NCBI GenBank assembly: GCA_964480365.1
Contig: CAYZPM010000026.1
Span: 1 to 53,566 of the forward strand
Length of the DNA stretch: 53,566 nt
Origin: CAIQPV01 sp964480365
Lineage (GTDB): Bacteria > Pseudomonadota > Gammaproteobacteria > Burkholderiales > Gallionellaceae
Direction of reading: 5' to 3'
In this document: positions 43,815 through 52,490 of the stretch, one piece after another
Numbering within the stretch: the stretch's first letter is position 1
How the letters are laid out: each line of letters opens with the position of its first letter
Translations under genes and position numbers: made by a program
The notes under the pieces: model-generated
Seen by the model: only the letters and a program-made list of their open reading frames with translations
What the model was told of the DNA's origin: nothing
Databases searched by the model: none

Positions 43815-44318
43815 ATGAACACGCCCGCAGACAGCACGACGGATTTCAGCGCACCCTCGATGAACGAGGGGATAGCGCACGTGGTGTCGCTGGAAGGTAA
43901 TGTAGCTTGGCTGGTACCTGAACAGACGGGAAGTTGCGGCGGCTGTGCCGCATCGGGTTCGTGCGGTGCCAAGGGCATCGGCACCTTGGCAAGTCGGCTG
44001 GAGTACCGCCGTTTCAAGATAGACAACGAGGCTAACCTCTTTATTGGCGAACGTGTGGTGATAGGCATCCCCGATAACGCGCTGATAAAAGCTTCAATTA
44101 CTGCCTACGCCATTCCGCTCGCCACCCTGCTGCTTGCCGGTGCGCTGGCGCAATGGCGGTTCGGCAATGACCTCGCCACCATGGCTGCAATGGTTATCGG
44201 CCTCTTGGTCGGGCTGGGGTTTTCGCGAGTGAGCGCAAGCCGTCTGTTGATGCAGGGCGATCTTGCCCCCCGTTTTCTTCGCCGCGCCAGACCGGGCGAG
44301 ACGTGTAATCAATCTTGA
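43815..44318 (+). CDS. rseC: RseC/SoxR-reducing system protein
   Basis: A 167-residue protein with a cytoplasmic N-terminal cysteine cluster, CGGCAASGSCGAKG near residue 42, and two membrane helices in the C-terminal half (IPLATLLLAGAL and MAAMVIGLLVGLGFS). RseC accompanies rnf/rsx genes and helps the complex reduce SoxR in enterobacteria. It starts one base after apbE and ends 19 bases before rnfA, consistent with one operon. Confidence 0.9.
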   Translation: MNTPADSTTDFSAPSMNEGIAHVVSLEGNVAWLVPEQTGSCGGCAASGSCGAKGIGTLASRLEYRRFKIDNEANLFIGERVVIGIPDNALIKASITAYAIPLATLLLAGALAQWRFGNDLATMAAMVIGLLVGLGFSRVSASRLLMQGDLAPRFLRRARPGETCNQS

Positions 44319-44337
44319 GCAGGCAAGGGATAGTGAA

Positions 44338-44919
44338 ATGAAAGAATATGTACTGTTAATGGTAAGCGCGGCGCTAGTCAACAACGTCATTCTGGCCCGC
44401 TTCCTCGGCCTGTGCTCGTTCATGGGCGTGACCACGCGCATAGACACCGCTATCGGCATGGGCATGGCAACCACTTTCGTGATCACCGTTTCTTCCATGG
44501 CAGATTGGGCAGTCCAAGCCTTTTTGCTGGAACCCTATAGCTTGGGCTACCTGCGCACAGTGACTTTTATTCTGGTCATCGCCGCTGCTGTACAGTTCAC
44601 CGAAATGACGGTGAAAAAAGTTTCCCCGCCGCTGTTTCAGATGCTGGGCATCTATCTCCCGCTGATCACCACCAACTGCGCCGTGTTGGGCGTCGCCCTG
44701 CTGCTTGTCGAGGGCAGGATGAGCTTTATTTCCAGCACCCTGTTCGCCTTCGCTTCCGCCATCGGCTACAGCCTGGTGATGGTCATGTTCGCCGGCCTGC
44801 GTGAACGTCTGGCCTTGGTTGATGTCCCACGTTTGTTCGCCGGTCCGCCGATTGGTTTCATTGTCGCCAGTCTGTTGGCCTTGGCGTTCATGGGGTTTTC
44901 TGGAATGAGTACGAGTTAA
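44338..44919 (+). CDS. rnfA: Rnf electron transport complex subunit A
   Basis: The ATG at 44338 is the family start (MKEYVLLMVSAALVNNVILARFLGLC) and gives 193 residues. Six hydrophobic helices. RnfA and RnfE form the paired membrane core with a 2Fe-2S centre; the conserved NNVILARFLGLCSF contains the cysteine ligand, and TTNCAVLG near 110 the second. The frame is open 75 bases further upstream, overlapping rseC, but that extension does not match the family. Confidence 0.95.
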   Translation: MKEYVLLMVSAALVNNVILARFLGLCSFMGVTTRIDTAIGMGMATTFVITVSSMADWAVQAFLLEPYSLGYLRTVTFILVIAAAVQFTEMTVKKVSPPLFQMLGIYLPLITTNCAVLGVALLLVEGRMSFISSTLFAFASAIGYSLVMVMFAGLRERLALVDVPRLFAGPPIGFIVASLLALAFMGFSGMSTS

Positions 44920-44930
44920 GGAGCTTTGAT

Positions 44931-45470
44931 ATGTTAATGGCTATTGGCAGTCTTACCGCAATGGGCGTCACTCTGGGTACCATACTCGGTGCGGCGGCAA
45001 AATTTCTCGCTGTGGAGGAAAACCCGCTCGAAGAAGAATTAAAGGCTCTGCTGCCCGGTTCGCAATGTGGTCAGTGCGGTTTTGTCGGCTGCGGTCAGGC
45101 GGCGGCGGCGCTGGCGAAGGGCGAAGCTCCGATAACCCTGTGTCCACCCGGCGGCAAAGCGGTGATCGAGGCATTGGCCAAAAAGCTGGGTGTGACCGCC
45201 GACCTCTCCGAGCATGAAGAAAAAATGCCGGAACATGCTTTCATCATCGAGGATCTTTGCATCGGCTGTACGCGCTGCATCAGGGAATGTACGACGGACT
45301 CCATTTTGGGCGCCAACAAACTGATGCACACGATAATCGTTGATACTTGCCACGGCTGTGGCAAGTGTGTCGAAGTCTGCCCCACAGAAGCCATCGTGAT
45401 GCGTCCGATTAACGTAACGGTGGGCACATGGCATTGGTCCAAGCCCGAAACCGGGCAACATGTGCATTAA
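44931..45470 (+). CDS. rnfB: Rnf electron transport complex subunit B
   Basis: A 179-residue iron-sulfur subunit. One N-terminal helix, then the CGQCGF-x-GCG...C cluster near residue 44 of RnfB, then two ferredoxin clusters, CIGCTRCIREC and CHGCGKCVEVCP. This accepts electrons from ferredoxin or passes them to it. A ribosome site AAGGAG lies upstream. Length is normal for the short RnfB class. Confidence 0.95.
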   Translation: MLMAIGSLTAMGVTLGTILGAAAKFLAVEENPLEEELKALLPGSQCGQCGFVGCGQAAAALAKGEAPITLCPPGGKAVIEALAKKLGVTADLSEHEEKMPEHAFIIEDLCIGCTRCIRECTTDSILGANKLMHTIIVDTCHGCGKCVEVCPTEAIVMRPINVTVGTWHWSKPETGQHVH

Positions 45471-45488
45471 GTCAGGAGCAACTCAAAG

Positions 45489-47003
45489 ATGAAACTTTTT
45501 CAAGTCCGTGGCGGCATCCACCCCGACTACCGCAAGGAGCAGACCAGCGAGAAGCCCATCGTTGCCATGCCGTTGCCCACCGCGCTCTACATACCGCTCC
45601 AGCAGCATATCGGCGCGCCCGCCGAGGCCTTGATAGCCGAAGGCGATCTGGTCAAGAAAGGCCAGATGATTGCGCGCAGCCAAGGTGCCGTATCGGCTCC
45701 CCAACACGCCCCCACTTCGGGCCGCATCACTGCGATTACCGAGATTCCGGCCCCCCATCCTTCGGGTTTGCCGCAGATGACTATCATCCTCGAACCCGAT
45801 GGCAAGGACGAATGGGCTGTCCTGCCCTCCCCCATTGCCGACCCGTTTACTGTGGATGCGCATACGATCCATGACCGCGTCGCAGAATCCGGCATCGTCG
45901 GTATGGGCGGAGCAGCCTTTCCCTCAGCAGTAAAACTGAACCTTGGCACCCAGAAAAAACTTGACACCCTGTTGCTCAACGGCGCCGAGTGCGAACCCTA
46001 TCTGACCTGCGATGACCGGGTGATGCGCGAGTATGCTGACGAGGTGATCGACGGCGCCCGCATCATGGCCCACGCGCTGGGAGCAGCCAAGGTTGTCGTC
46101 GCTATCGAAGAAAACAAGCCGCAGGCCATAGCCATCATGGCCAAGGCGGCCACATCCATTGCAGGAGTCGAAATAGTCGCTGTGCCGGTGCAATACCCGA
46201 TGGGTTCCGAGCGGCATTTAGTGCAGGCAGTCACCGGTCGCGAGACTCCGGCGCGAAAGCTCACTGCCGACCTTGGCGTGGTGGTCCACAATGTTGCCAC
46301 CGCCCGCGCCGTGCACCACGCCGTCCGCTTCGGTCGCCCGCTGGTCGCACGGGTAGTGACGGTAAGTGGCGGCGCCATACGTGAACCCAATAACGTCGAG
46401 GTAGTCATTGGCACTAAGGTAAGCGACTTGGTCGAGTTCTGTGGCGGCTTTGCTGTTCGCCCCGAACGTCTTGTCAATGGTGGCCCCATGATGGGTCAGC
46501 CTCTGCCCAGCCTGGATGTGCCGGTGGTCAAAGGCATGTCAGGCATTCTTGCGCTCACCGCCGAAGAGATCAACGACAGCCCTACCAACCCCTGCATCCG
46601 TTGCGGCACCTGTGTCACCATTTGTCCCTGTGGTCTGTCTCCAGTGGAAATGTCCGCCTTCATCCGCAAAGATAATCTGGAAAGCGCCGCCAAGCTGGGC
46701 GTGATGGACTGTGTCTCGTGCGGCAGTTGCTCGTGGGTGTGCCCATCGCACATCCCGCTGGTGCACTACTTCAATTACGCCAAGGGCATGTTGAACGACC
46801 AGGATCGTGAGCGCCGCAAAAACGAGCGAGTCAAAACATTGGTCGAGGCGCGCATCATCCGCATTGAAAAGGTTGCTGAAGCCAAGAAAGCTGCGTTGGC
46901 CGCGAAAAAACCTGCCGCAACCGCTGCTGCCGCCACTGCATCTGCACCCGCTGCACCCGCATCCACTCCCGCCGCCACTGCCGAAGAAAAGGTCAACGCA
47001 TGA
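45489..47003 (+). CDS. rnfC: Rnf electron transport complex subunit C
   Basis: A 504-residue NADH-binding subunit with the glycine-rich GMGGAAFPSAVKL near 138 and the NGAECEPYLTCDDR motif of the Nqo1-like domain. Two 4Fe-4S sites follow near 375 and 412 (CIRCGTCVTICP and CVSCGSCSWVCP). The C-terminal tail from about 450 is a low-complexity Ala/Lys/Pro stretch common in RnfC of proteobacteria. The stop overlaps rnfD (ATGA). Confidence 0.95.
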   Translation: MKLFQVRGGIHPDYRKEQTSEKPIVAMPLPTALYIPLQQHIGAPAEALIAEGDLVKKGQMIARSQGAVSAPQHAPTSGRITAITEIPAPHPSGLPQMTIILEPDGKDEWAVLPSPIADPFTVDAHTIHDRVAESGIVGMGGAAFPSAVKLNLGTQKKLDTLLLNGAECEPYLTCDDRVMREYADEVIDGARIMAHALGAAKVVVAIEENKPQAIAIMAKAATSIAGVEIVAVPVQYPMGSERHLVQAVTGRETPARKLTADLGVVVHNVATARAVHHAVRFGRPLVARVVTVSGGAIREPNNVEVVIGTKVSDLVEFCGGFAVRPERLVNGGPMMGQPLPSLDVPVVKGMSGILALTAEEINDSPTNPCIRCGTCVTICPCGLSPVEMSAFIRKDNLESAAKLGVMDCVSCGSCSWVCPSHIPLVHYFNYAKGMLNDQDRERRKNERVKTLVEARIIRIEKVAEAKKAALAAKKPAATAAAATASAPAAPASTPAATAEEKVNA

Positions 47004-48082
47004 CTCTAGCTACCACAAGCGGGCCGTTTACCCATAAAGATAACAGCGTTCAAAAAGTCATGACCACAGTGCTGCTGGCATTGCTGCCAGCTACTGCATT
47101 CGATATCTACCTGTTTGGCTGGCCTGCGCTGTTTCTGTTCATCGTAACCATTGCTTCCTGCGTGGCTGTTGAAGCGGTATGTGTTGCGCTTGCCGATCGC
47201 CCGGCCAAGGTCACATTAAGCGACAACTCGGCAGTGCTCACAGGCTGGCTTATGGCGGCGAGCCTGCCGCCTTGGTCACCATGGTGGATCGGCTTGCTGG
47301 GTGCGATTTTCGCTATCGCTTTGGCCAAGCACGCTTTCGGCGGCCTCGGACAGAACGTGTTCAACCCTGCCATGGTGGGGCGTACTGTTTTGCTGGTGTC
47401 ATTCCCCGTCATAATGACCTCGTGGGTCATGCCGCATCCGCTGTTTTCGGCTAATGCGCCCAGCTTTTCCGATGCCATTGCCATCACCTTCGGCGGTCAC
47501 ATGCCCGACACGGTAAGCGCAGCGTCGGCGCTGGGTTACGTAAAGACTGAGTTGTCGCGCGGCATTCCGGTGACGCAATCCATGGCACAGGTTGCGCAGG
47601 TACCCGACCTGATGGACATGGCGCTGGGCTATCGCGCTGGTAGTATGGGCGAAACTTCGGCGATACTGATCCTGCTTGGCGGCCTGTTTCTGTTATACAA
47701 GCGCATCATCTCCTGGCACATCCCGGTGGGCGTAATGGCTACGCTGTTTCTAATGGGGACATTGTTCCACTTCGTTGACCCGGCCCGTTTCACCACCGGC
47801 ACATTCCACCTGATGTCCGGCGCCACCTTCCTTGGCGCGTTCTTCATTGCCACCGATTACGTGACCTCTCCGGTGTCGAAGACGGGTCAACTGATATTCG
47901 CCGTTGGCGTGGGATTGCTTGCATGGCTTATTCGTACCTTTGCCGGTTATCCGGAAGGTATGGCTTTCGCGGTACTGCTGATGAATGGGCTGACTCCCAT
48001 CATTGACCAATACACTCGTCCGCGCGTGTTTGGACGCAGCCGCAAAGGTGAACCGCTGCCGCTGGCGAAGGAAAAACCATGA
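47000..48082 (+). CDS. rnfD: Rnf electron transport complex subunit D
   Basis: A 360-residue membrane subunit with about nine helices. The flavin attachment motif is SGAT in FHLMSGATFLGAFF near 273, target of the upstream ApbE. NVFNPAMVGRTVLL near 116 is conserved. RnfD is thought to be part of the ion path. It overlaps rnfC and rnfG by four bases each. Confidence 0.95.
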   Translation: MTLATTSGPFTHKDNSVQKVMTTVLLALLPATAFDIYLFGWPALFLFIVTIASCVAVEAVCVALADRPAKVTLSDNSAVLTGWLMAASLPPWSPWWIGLLGAIFAIALAKHAFGGLGQNVFNPAMVGRTVLLVSFPVIMTSWVMPHPLFSANAPSFSDAIAITFGGHMPDTVSAASALGYVKTELSRGIPVTQSMAQVAQVPDLMDMALGYRAGSMGETSAILILLGGLFLLYKRIISWHIPVGVMATLFLMGTLFHFVDPARFTTGTFHLMSGATFLGAFFIATDYVTSPVSKTGQLIFAVGVGLLAWLIRTFAGYPEGMAFAVLLMNGLTPIIDQYTRPRVFGRSRKGEPLPLAKEKP

Positions 48083-48681
48083 AACAGTCGCGCACGATGA
48101 TTCATGGCTTGATCCTGGGAGTATTCTGTCTGGGCTTCGGGCTGTTACTCGCTGTCACCAACAAAGTCACCGAAAAGGATATTGGCGACCGCGCCCTGGA
48201 GGACAAGCTGAATTCGCTCAGTCAAGTCATTCCGGACAGCATCCACGACAACAAGCTGGTCGATAATGTCATCACCATGAAGAATGACCGAGACAAGGAA
48301 ATCACTGTCTATCGCGGCACCAAGGATGGCAAGGTGACTGGCTTGGCTTATGAGATATACGGTTCTGGCTATGCCGGCGAAATCAAGCTCATGCTGGGCG
48401 TGGATGCCCAAGGCAAGGTTCTCGGCGTGCGCGTTCTCGCCCACAAGGAAACACCGGGGCTGGGCGACAAGATTGATGTGAAGAAAACCGACTGGATACT
48501 GCGTTTTACCGACTTGAGCCTTGGCAACCCGCCGCTTGATAAATGGAAAGTAAAGAAAGACGGCGGCCAGTTTGACCAGTTCGCCGGCGCCACCATTACA
48601 CCGCGCGGTGTAGTAAAGGCTATCCGCGAAGGGCTGCAATTCTTCGATGCCCACAAGGCACAAATGTTGGAGGGACACTAA
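48079..48681 (+). CDS. rnfG: Rnf electron transport complex subunit G
   Basis: A 200-residue protein with one N-terminal helix (MIHGLILGVFCLGFGLLLAVT) and an FMN-binding domain. The covalent FMN Thr is in DQFAGATITPRGVV near residue 172, and HKETPGLGDKI is the conserved neighbouring loop. It lies between rnfD and rnfE with one base to the rnfE start. Confidence 0.95.
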   Translation: MKQSRTMIHGLILGVFCLGFGLLLAVTNKVTEKDIGDRALEDKLNSLSQVIPDSIHDNKLVDNVITMKNDRDKEITVYRGTKDGKVTGLAYEIYGSGYAGEIKLMLGVDAQGKVLGVRVLAHKETPGLGDKIDVKKTDWILRFTDLSLGNPPLDKWKVKKDGGQFDQFAGATITPRGVVKAIREGLQFFDAHKAQMLEGH

Positions 48682-48682
48682 A

Positions 48683-49357
48683 ATGACGACTGAATACAAA
48701 ACCATCGTTAAGGATGGACTGTGGGAAAACAACGGCGTACTCGCCATGCTGCTGGGCCTGTGCCCGACCATGGCCATGACGACCAGTGCTACTAACGGTT
48801 TGGGCATGGGGCTGGCGACGGCGGTCGTGATGGCCGCATCGGGCCTGCTGGTGTCCGTATTCCGCAGCCAAATCACTCAGGAAGTGCGCATCCCCGTCTA
48901 CATCCTGATCGTCGCCTCCATGGTGACGCTGGTCGATCTATGCATGAACGCGTGGATGCACGAACTGTACAAAGTGCTGGGCCTGTTCATTCCACTGATC
49001 GTCTCCAACTGCCTTCCGCTTGCCCGCCTCGAAGCTTTTGCCTCCAAAGAACCTCCGGCACAATCGCTGATGGATGGTATTTTCATGGGCATCGGCTTCA
49101 CCCTTGCACTCACCGCCATCGGCGCGGTGCGTGAGATCACAGGCTCAGGCACCTTGTTTGCCGATGCCTCACTGCTGCTTGGCCCCGCCTTCAAGTTCAT
49201 GGAAATGCGCATATTGCCTGCCGACTCAGGTATCTTGATGATGATCCTGCCACCCGGCGGCTTTCTGGTCGCAGGCCTGATGGTGGTAGGCAAACGCATG
49301 CTCGACGTACGCGCCGGCAAAGCCATCCAGATGGGCGGCGCCCACAGTGCAGCGTAA
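48683..49357 (+). CDS. rnfE: Rnf electron transport complex subunit E
   Basis: The ATG at 48683 has GGAGGG nine bases upstream and gives 224 residues. Six helices, homologous to RnfA in inverted topology. NNGVLAMLLGLCPTMA near 15 and VSNCLPLARLEAFA near 108 hold the cysteine ligands. A longer open frame upstream overlaps rnfG and is not needed. Confidence 0.95.
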   Translation: MTTEYKTIVKDGLWENNGVLAMLLGLCPTMAMTTSATNGLGMGLATAVVMAASGLLVSVFRSQITQEVRIPVYILIVASMVTLVDLCMNAWMHELYKVLGLFIPLIVSNCLPLARLEAFASKEPPAQSLMDGIFMGIGFTLALTAIGAVREITGSGTLFADASLLLGPAFKFMEMRILPADSGILMMILPPGGFLVAGLMVVGKRMLDVRAGKAIQMGGAHSAA

Positions 49358-49366
49358 GGGAACGTG

Positions 49367-49657
49367 ATGAAGATTGGAATAGCGTACGCCCTCCCCAAGC
49401 GCCAAGTTTGGTTCGATGTCGACTTACCTGATGGCGCCACCGTTCAGGACGCCATCAATCGCTCAGGCATCCTCAAACAATTTCCCGATATCAATCTGGA
49501 AACACAAAAAGTCGGCATCTACAGCAAACTCTGCAAACTGGACACTGTGCTCACTGACGGCGACCGCGTCGAAATTTACCGCCCCATCACCTGCGACCCC
49601 AAGACCGTGCCGCGCAAAGCCAAGCCCGCCGGGGAAACTGCCGAGGCAGAAGCCTAA
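49367..49657 (+). CDS. rnfH: RnfH family protein (UPF0125)
   Basis: A 96-residue ubiquitin-like-fold protein of the RnfH family. The pattern IGIAYALPKRQVWFDVDLPDGATVQDAI with VGIYSKL and DRVEIYRPI is characteristic. ATG 49367 has AAGGG six bases upstream; the GTG at 49364 is less likely. RnfH often follows rnfE but its role is unclear. It ends the rnf operon. Confidence 0.92.
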   Translation: MKIGIAYALPKRQVWFDVDLPDGATVQDAINRSGILKQFPDINLETQKVGIYSKLCKLDTVLTDGDRVEIYRPITCDPKTVPRKAKPAGETAEAEA

Positions 49658-49737
49658 TGTAGCCACTGCATTCAGCCGACGTGGCTATTGTGTAAGCCGC
49701 GCAGGTAGCTTATCGTTTGCAACCCTATTGGTCGATT

Positions 49738-50670
49738 ATGCGAACATCGTCTATGAGCAACTCACTGCACAACGTCATCGCCCAGGCCGAACAGGTCATA
49801 CTCGGCAAACCGCATCAGATCAGGCTGGCGCTGGCCTGCCTGCTGGCGCGCGGACATTTATTGATCGAAGATCTGCCGGGCGTGGGCAAGACCACGCTGG
49901 CGCATGCGCTGGCGCGTTCGCTCGGCTTGCAGTTCCAGCGCATCCAGTTCACCAGCGATATGTTGCCCGCCGACATTCTCGGTGTGTCGGTATATCAACG
50001 CGAGAGCGGGGATTTCAAGTTTCACCCCGGCCCGATTTTCGCGCAGATGATTCTGGCCGATGAAATCAACCGCGCCACGCCGAAGACGCAGAGCGCGCTG
50101 CTGGAGGCGATGGAGGAACAGCAGGTGACCACCGAGAGTGTCACACGCCCTCTGCCCACGCCGTTCTTCGTGATCGCCACGCAGAATCCCACCTACCAGA
50201 TCGGCACCTTTCCGCTGCCGGAATCGCAGCTCGATCGCTTCCTGATGCGCATCCAGCTCGGCTATCCCGATGCGCAAGCGGAACGCGGTTTACTCGCCGG
50301 AGTCGAACGGCGCGAGATCGTTTCCAAACTCACGCCGCAAATGGGAGCGGCTGAATTGCTCGTCCTGCAACAGCAAGTGAAGCAGGTATTCATCTCCCCC
50401 GCCCTGCTCGACTACGCCCAAGCCATCCTGCGCCACACGCGCGAATCGGCACGCTTCGTGCACGGCCTTTCGCCTCGCGCCGGACTCTCATTGCTCGCGG
50501 CGTCGCGTGCATGGGCGTTGCTGGACGGACGCAACGCCGTCATCCCGGAAGACGTGCAAGCGGTATTACCGGGCGTCGCCAGCCACCGTCTTCAAAGCGT
50601 GCAGGATGTGCAAATCTCGGATGGCGACAAACTGGCGCGCGAGCTGATCGAGGCTGTGGCCATTCCTTGA
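49738..50670 (+). CDS. MoxR family AAA ATPase
   Basis: A MoxR-type AAA protein of about 310 residues (ATG 49738; ATG 49753 and a TTG at 49717 are alternatives, none with a good ribosome site). Walker A is LPGVGKTTLAHA near 46, Walker B ILADEINRA near 107, and SQLDRFLMRIQ is the sensor/arginine region. MoxR proteins work with a DUF58 partner as chaperones for membrane or metalloenzyme assembly. The DUF58 gene lies at 51195, but a toxin-antitoxin pair now lies between them. Confidence 0.92.
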   Translation: MRTSSMSNSLHNVIAQAEQVILGKPHQIRLALACLLARGHLLIEDLPGVGKTTLAHALARSLGLQFQRIQFTSDMLPADILGVSVYQRESGDFKFHPGPIFAQMILADEINRATPKTQSALLEAMEEQQVTTESVTRPLPTPFFVIATQNPTYQIGTFPLPESQLDRFLMRIQLGYPDAQAERGLLAGVERREIVSKLTPQMGAAELLVLQQQVKQVFISPALLDYAQAILRHTRESARFVHGLSPRAGLSLLAASRAWALLDGRNAVIPEDVQAVLPGVASHRLQSVQDVQISDGDKLARELIEAVAIP

Positions 50671-50683
50671 CAGCGCCAGGCTC

Positions 50684-50699
50684 GCATAGCGTCCTATGC
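50684..50699. promoter_or_regulatory. palindromic operator upstream of the HicBA-like pair
   Basis: A perfect inverted repeat GCATAG-cgtc-CTATGC lies 37 bases before the antitoxin start and just after the moxR stop. Palindromes in this position are typical binding sites of HicB-type antitoxins. A TTGACA hexamer overlaps the moxR stop, but its distance to a -10 is poor. Confidence 0.45.
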
Positions 50700-50736
50700 T
50701 AAAATGCAAACCCTATCCAATCGAAAGGATGCCAAC

Positions 50737-50943
50737 ATGAACGAGATTCTATTCGTTGTGGAAGAAGCGCCCGAAGGCGGTTTGATTGCTCGCGCTTTGG
50801 GCGAATCCATTTTCACCGAAGCGGATGATCTGGAAAGTCTGCACAGCCAAGTACGCGACGCAGTGCATTGCCACTTCGACGCAGGCAACGCTCCGCAAAT
50901 CATCCGCCTGCATTTCACCCGCGAAGAAGTCCTTGCCGTATGA
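50737..50943 (+). CDS. HicB-like antitoxin (DUF1902-type)
   Basis: A 68-residue protein (ATG 50737, GAAAGGA site nine bases upstream) of the HicB-like fold: EILFVVEEAPEGGLIARALGESIFTEADDLESLHSQVRDAV. It lacks a separate DNA-binding tail, as in the short DUF1902 class. Its stop overlaps the toxin start (ATGA, 50940-50943). Antitoxin-first order is common for this subtype. Confidence 0.8.
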   Translation: MNEILFVVEEAPEGGLIARALGESIFTEADDLESLHSQVRDAVHCHFDAGNAPQIIRLHFTREEVLAV

Positions 50944-51185
50944 AATTGCCACGAAATTTGTCGGGCGCGCAACTTATCAAGGCATTGGAAAAACTGGGAT
51001 ATCAGACAACGCGACAAACTGGTAGCCATGTGCGAATAACCAGCACGCAACCGAATGAACATCACCTTACCGTCCCCCTGCATGACCCTCTGCGGATAGG
51101 CACGTTGGCTGCCATTCTTGCCGATGTGGCGGTTCATCATGGAATCACTCGGGACGCTTTGCTTGCCCATCTGTTTGGCAAATAA
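50940..51185 (+). CDS. hicA: HicA-family mRNA interferase toxin
   Basis: An 81-residue HicA (YcfA-like) protein with the double-stranded RNA-binding fold. The catalytic His is in QTGSHVRIT near 31, and LSGAQLIKALEKLGY and VPLHDPLRIGTL are conserved. It is coupled to the HicB-like gene. A 9-base gap follows to the DUF58 gene, so its insertion has put the DUF58 gene in a toxin-antitoxin transcript. Confidence 0.88.
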   Translation: MKLPRNLSGAQLIKALEKLGYQTTRQTGSHVRITSTQPNEHHLTVPLHDPLRIGTLAAILADVAVHHGITRDALLAHLFGK

Positions 51186-51194
51186 TTATTTCCT

Positions 51195-52145
51195 GTGCTC
51201 GCCGCACTCAGACAACAATTCCGCACCTGGCTGTTCCGCCCGAAAATCGAAAGCGGAACGGTCACGCTTAACCAGCGCCGCATCTTCATTATCCCCACGC
51301 GGCAAGGTATAGGCTTCGTCTTCGTACTGGTGGTGATGCTGCTGGGCGACATCAATTACAACCTGAGTCTCGGTTACGTGCTGACCTTCCTGCTCGGCAC
51401 CACGGCACTGATGACCATGATCCACACCTTCCGCAATATGGCGCAACTGGAAATACGCGCCGGGCGCGCCGATGCGGTGTTCGCTGGAGACATGGCGCAG
51501 TTCGTGTTCCATTTCCATAACAACGGCAGACTGCCGCGCTACCACCTCAAGCTGCACGACGGCAATGGGCACAGCGTGACGTTCGACATTCCTGCGCAAC
51601 AAGGCGTAGAGATAAAACTTCCACTCCCCGCCACACAGCGCGGCTGGCTGAGTTCCGGCAGGCTGACGTTGTATACCGAATTCCCGCTCGGTCTGTACCA
51701 TGCTTGGTCGTACCTGCAATTCGATACGCGCTGTCTGGTGTATCCCAAGCCTGCCGCGACCCAGCCGCTGCCCGCCAGTTCGGAGCAAAGCGGCACGGGA
51801 AAATTCAACGTGGCGGGCGATGAGGATTTTTCCGGACTGCGCAGCTACATGGCGGGCGACGCGCTGCCGCGCATAGCCTGGAAGGCGCTGGCGCGCGAGC
51901 AAGGCTTGCAGGTCAAGCAGTTCAGCTCGCAACAGGGACAGGAACTATGGCTGGACTGGGCACTGCTGCCCGCACTGGTCGCCGAGCGCAGGCTGGAGAT
52001 ACTGACGCGCTGGGTGCTTGACGCCGATGCGCAGGGAGTGCATTACGGCCTGCGCCTGCCGGACATCGAGTTGCCACCCGGTCATAGTGCAACGCACCGG
52101 GCAGAATGCCTGCGCGCACTTGCGTTGTGCGGAGTGCCGGCATGA
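51195..52145 (+). CDS. DUF58 domain protein (MoxR partner)
   Basis: A 316-residue protein starting with GTG. Two close N-terminal helices (GIGFVFVLVVMLLGDI and LTFLLGTTALMTMI) precede a soluble part with the DUF58 motif at about 215-240 (EDFSGLRSYMAGDALPRIAWKALA). DUF58 proteins are regularly encoded straight after moxR and work with it. Here a HicBA-like module is between them. The next usual gene of this set, a transglutaminase-type protein, is not seen; a BrnTA module follows. Confidence 0.88.
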   Translation: MLAALRQQFRTWLFRPKIESGTVTLNQRRIFIIPTRQGIGFVFVLVVMLLGDINYNLSLGYVLTFLLGTTALMTMIHTFRNMAQLEIRAGRADAVFAGDMAQFVFHFHNNGRLPRYHLKLHDGNGHSVTFDIPAQQGVEIKLPLPATQRGWLSSGRLTLYTEFPLGLYHAWSYLQFDTRCLVYPKPAATQPLPASSEQSGTGKFNVAGDEDFSGLRSYMAGDALPRIAWKALAREQGLQVKQFSSQQGQELWLDWALLPALVAERRLEILTRWVLDADAQGVHYGLRLPDIELPPGHSATHRAECLRALALCGVPA

Positions 52146-52159
52146 ATCTAAAAAGTGTA

Positions 52160-52187
52160 TTGACAAAAGCATTACGTTATATAGAAT
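52160..52187 (+). promoter_or_regulatory. sigma-70-type promoter of brnTA
   Basis: TTGACA (52160-52165), 16 bases, then TAGAAT (52182-52187). The brnT ATG follows only six bases after the -10, so transcription would start at or next to the ATG and give a leaderless mRNA. No Shine-Dalgarno sequence is visible there. Confidence 0.5.
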
Positions 52188-52193
52188 TCACTT

Positions 52194-52490
52194 ATGGATA
52201 TTGAATACGAACTGCGCGGCATTCGTTTTAGGTGGAACGAGGGCAAGGCCAAGCTAAACATAAAGAATCATGATGGCGTTTCTTTTGAGCAGGCAGCACA
52301 AGTGTTCTTTGATCCATTCGTCCAATATCTGGATGCCTCGCGAAACAACGAGAAAAGACAAGGCGCATTGGGTTGCGACTTTGATTTTCGGCTTTTGTTT
52401 GTAGTGCATTTGGATATTGAAGATGAATTTATTCGCATCATTTCGGCCCGCAAGGCCGAGCCTTACGAAAGGGATAGTTATGAAACTTGA
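52194..52490 (+). CDS. brnT: BrnT family toxin (RelE-like ribonuclease fold)
   Basis: A 98-residue protein with the BrnT pattern FRWNEGKAKLNIKNHDGVSFEQAAQVFFDP near the start, and IRIISARKAEPYERDSYE at the end, in which the Arg and Tyr belong to the presumed active site. It overlaps brnA by 11 bases. No other Met could serve as start. Function as ribosome-associated or free mRNA ribonuclease is known for the family. Confidence 0.88.
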   Translation: MDIEYELRGIRFRWNEGKAKLNIKNHDGVSFEQAAQVFFDPFVQYLDASRNNEKRQGALGCDFDFRLLFVVHLDIEDEFIRIISARKAEPYERDSYET

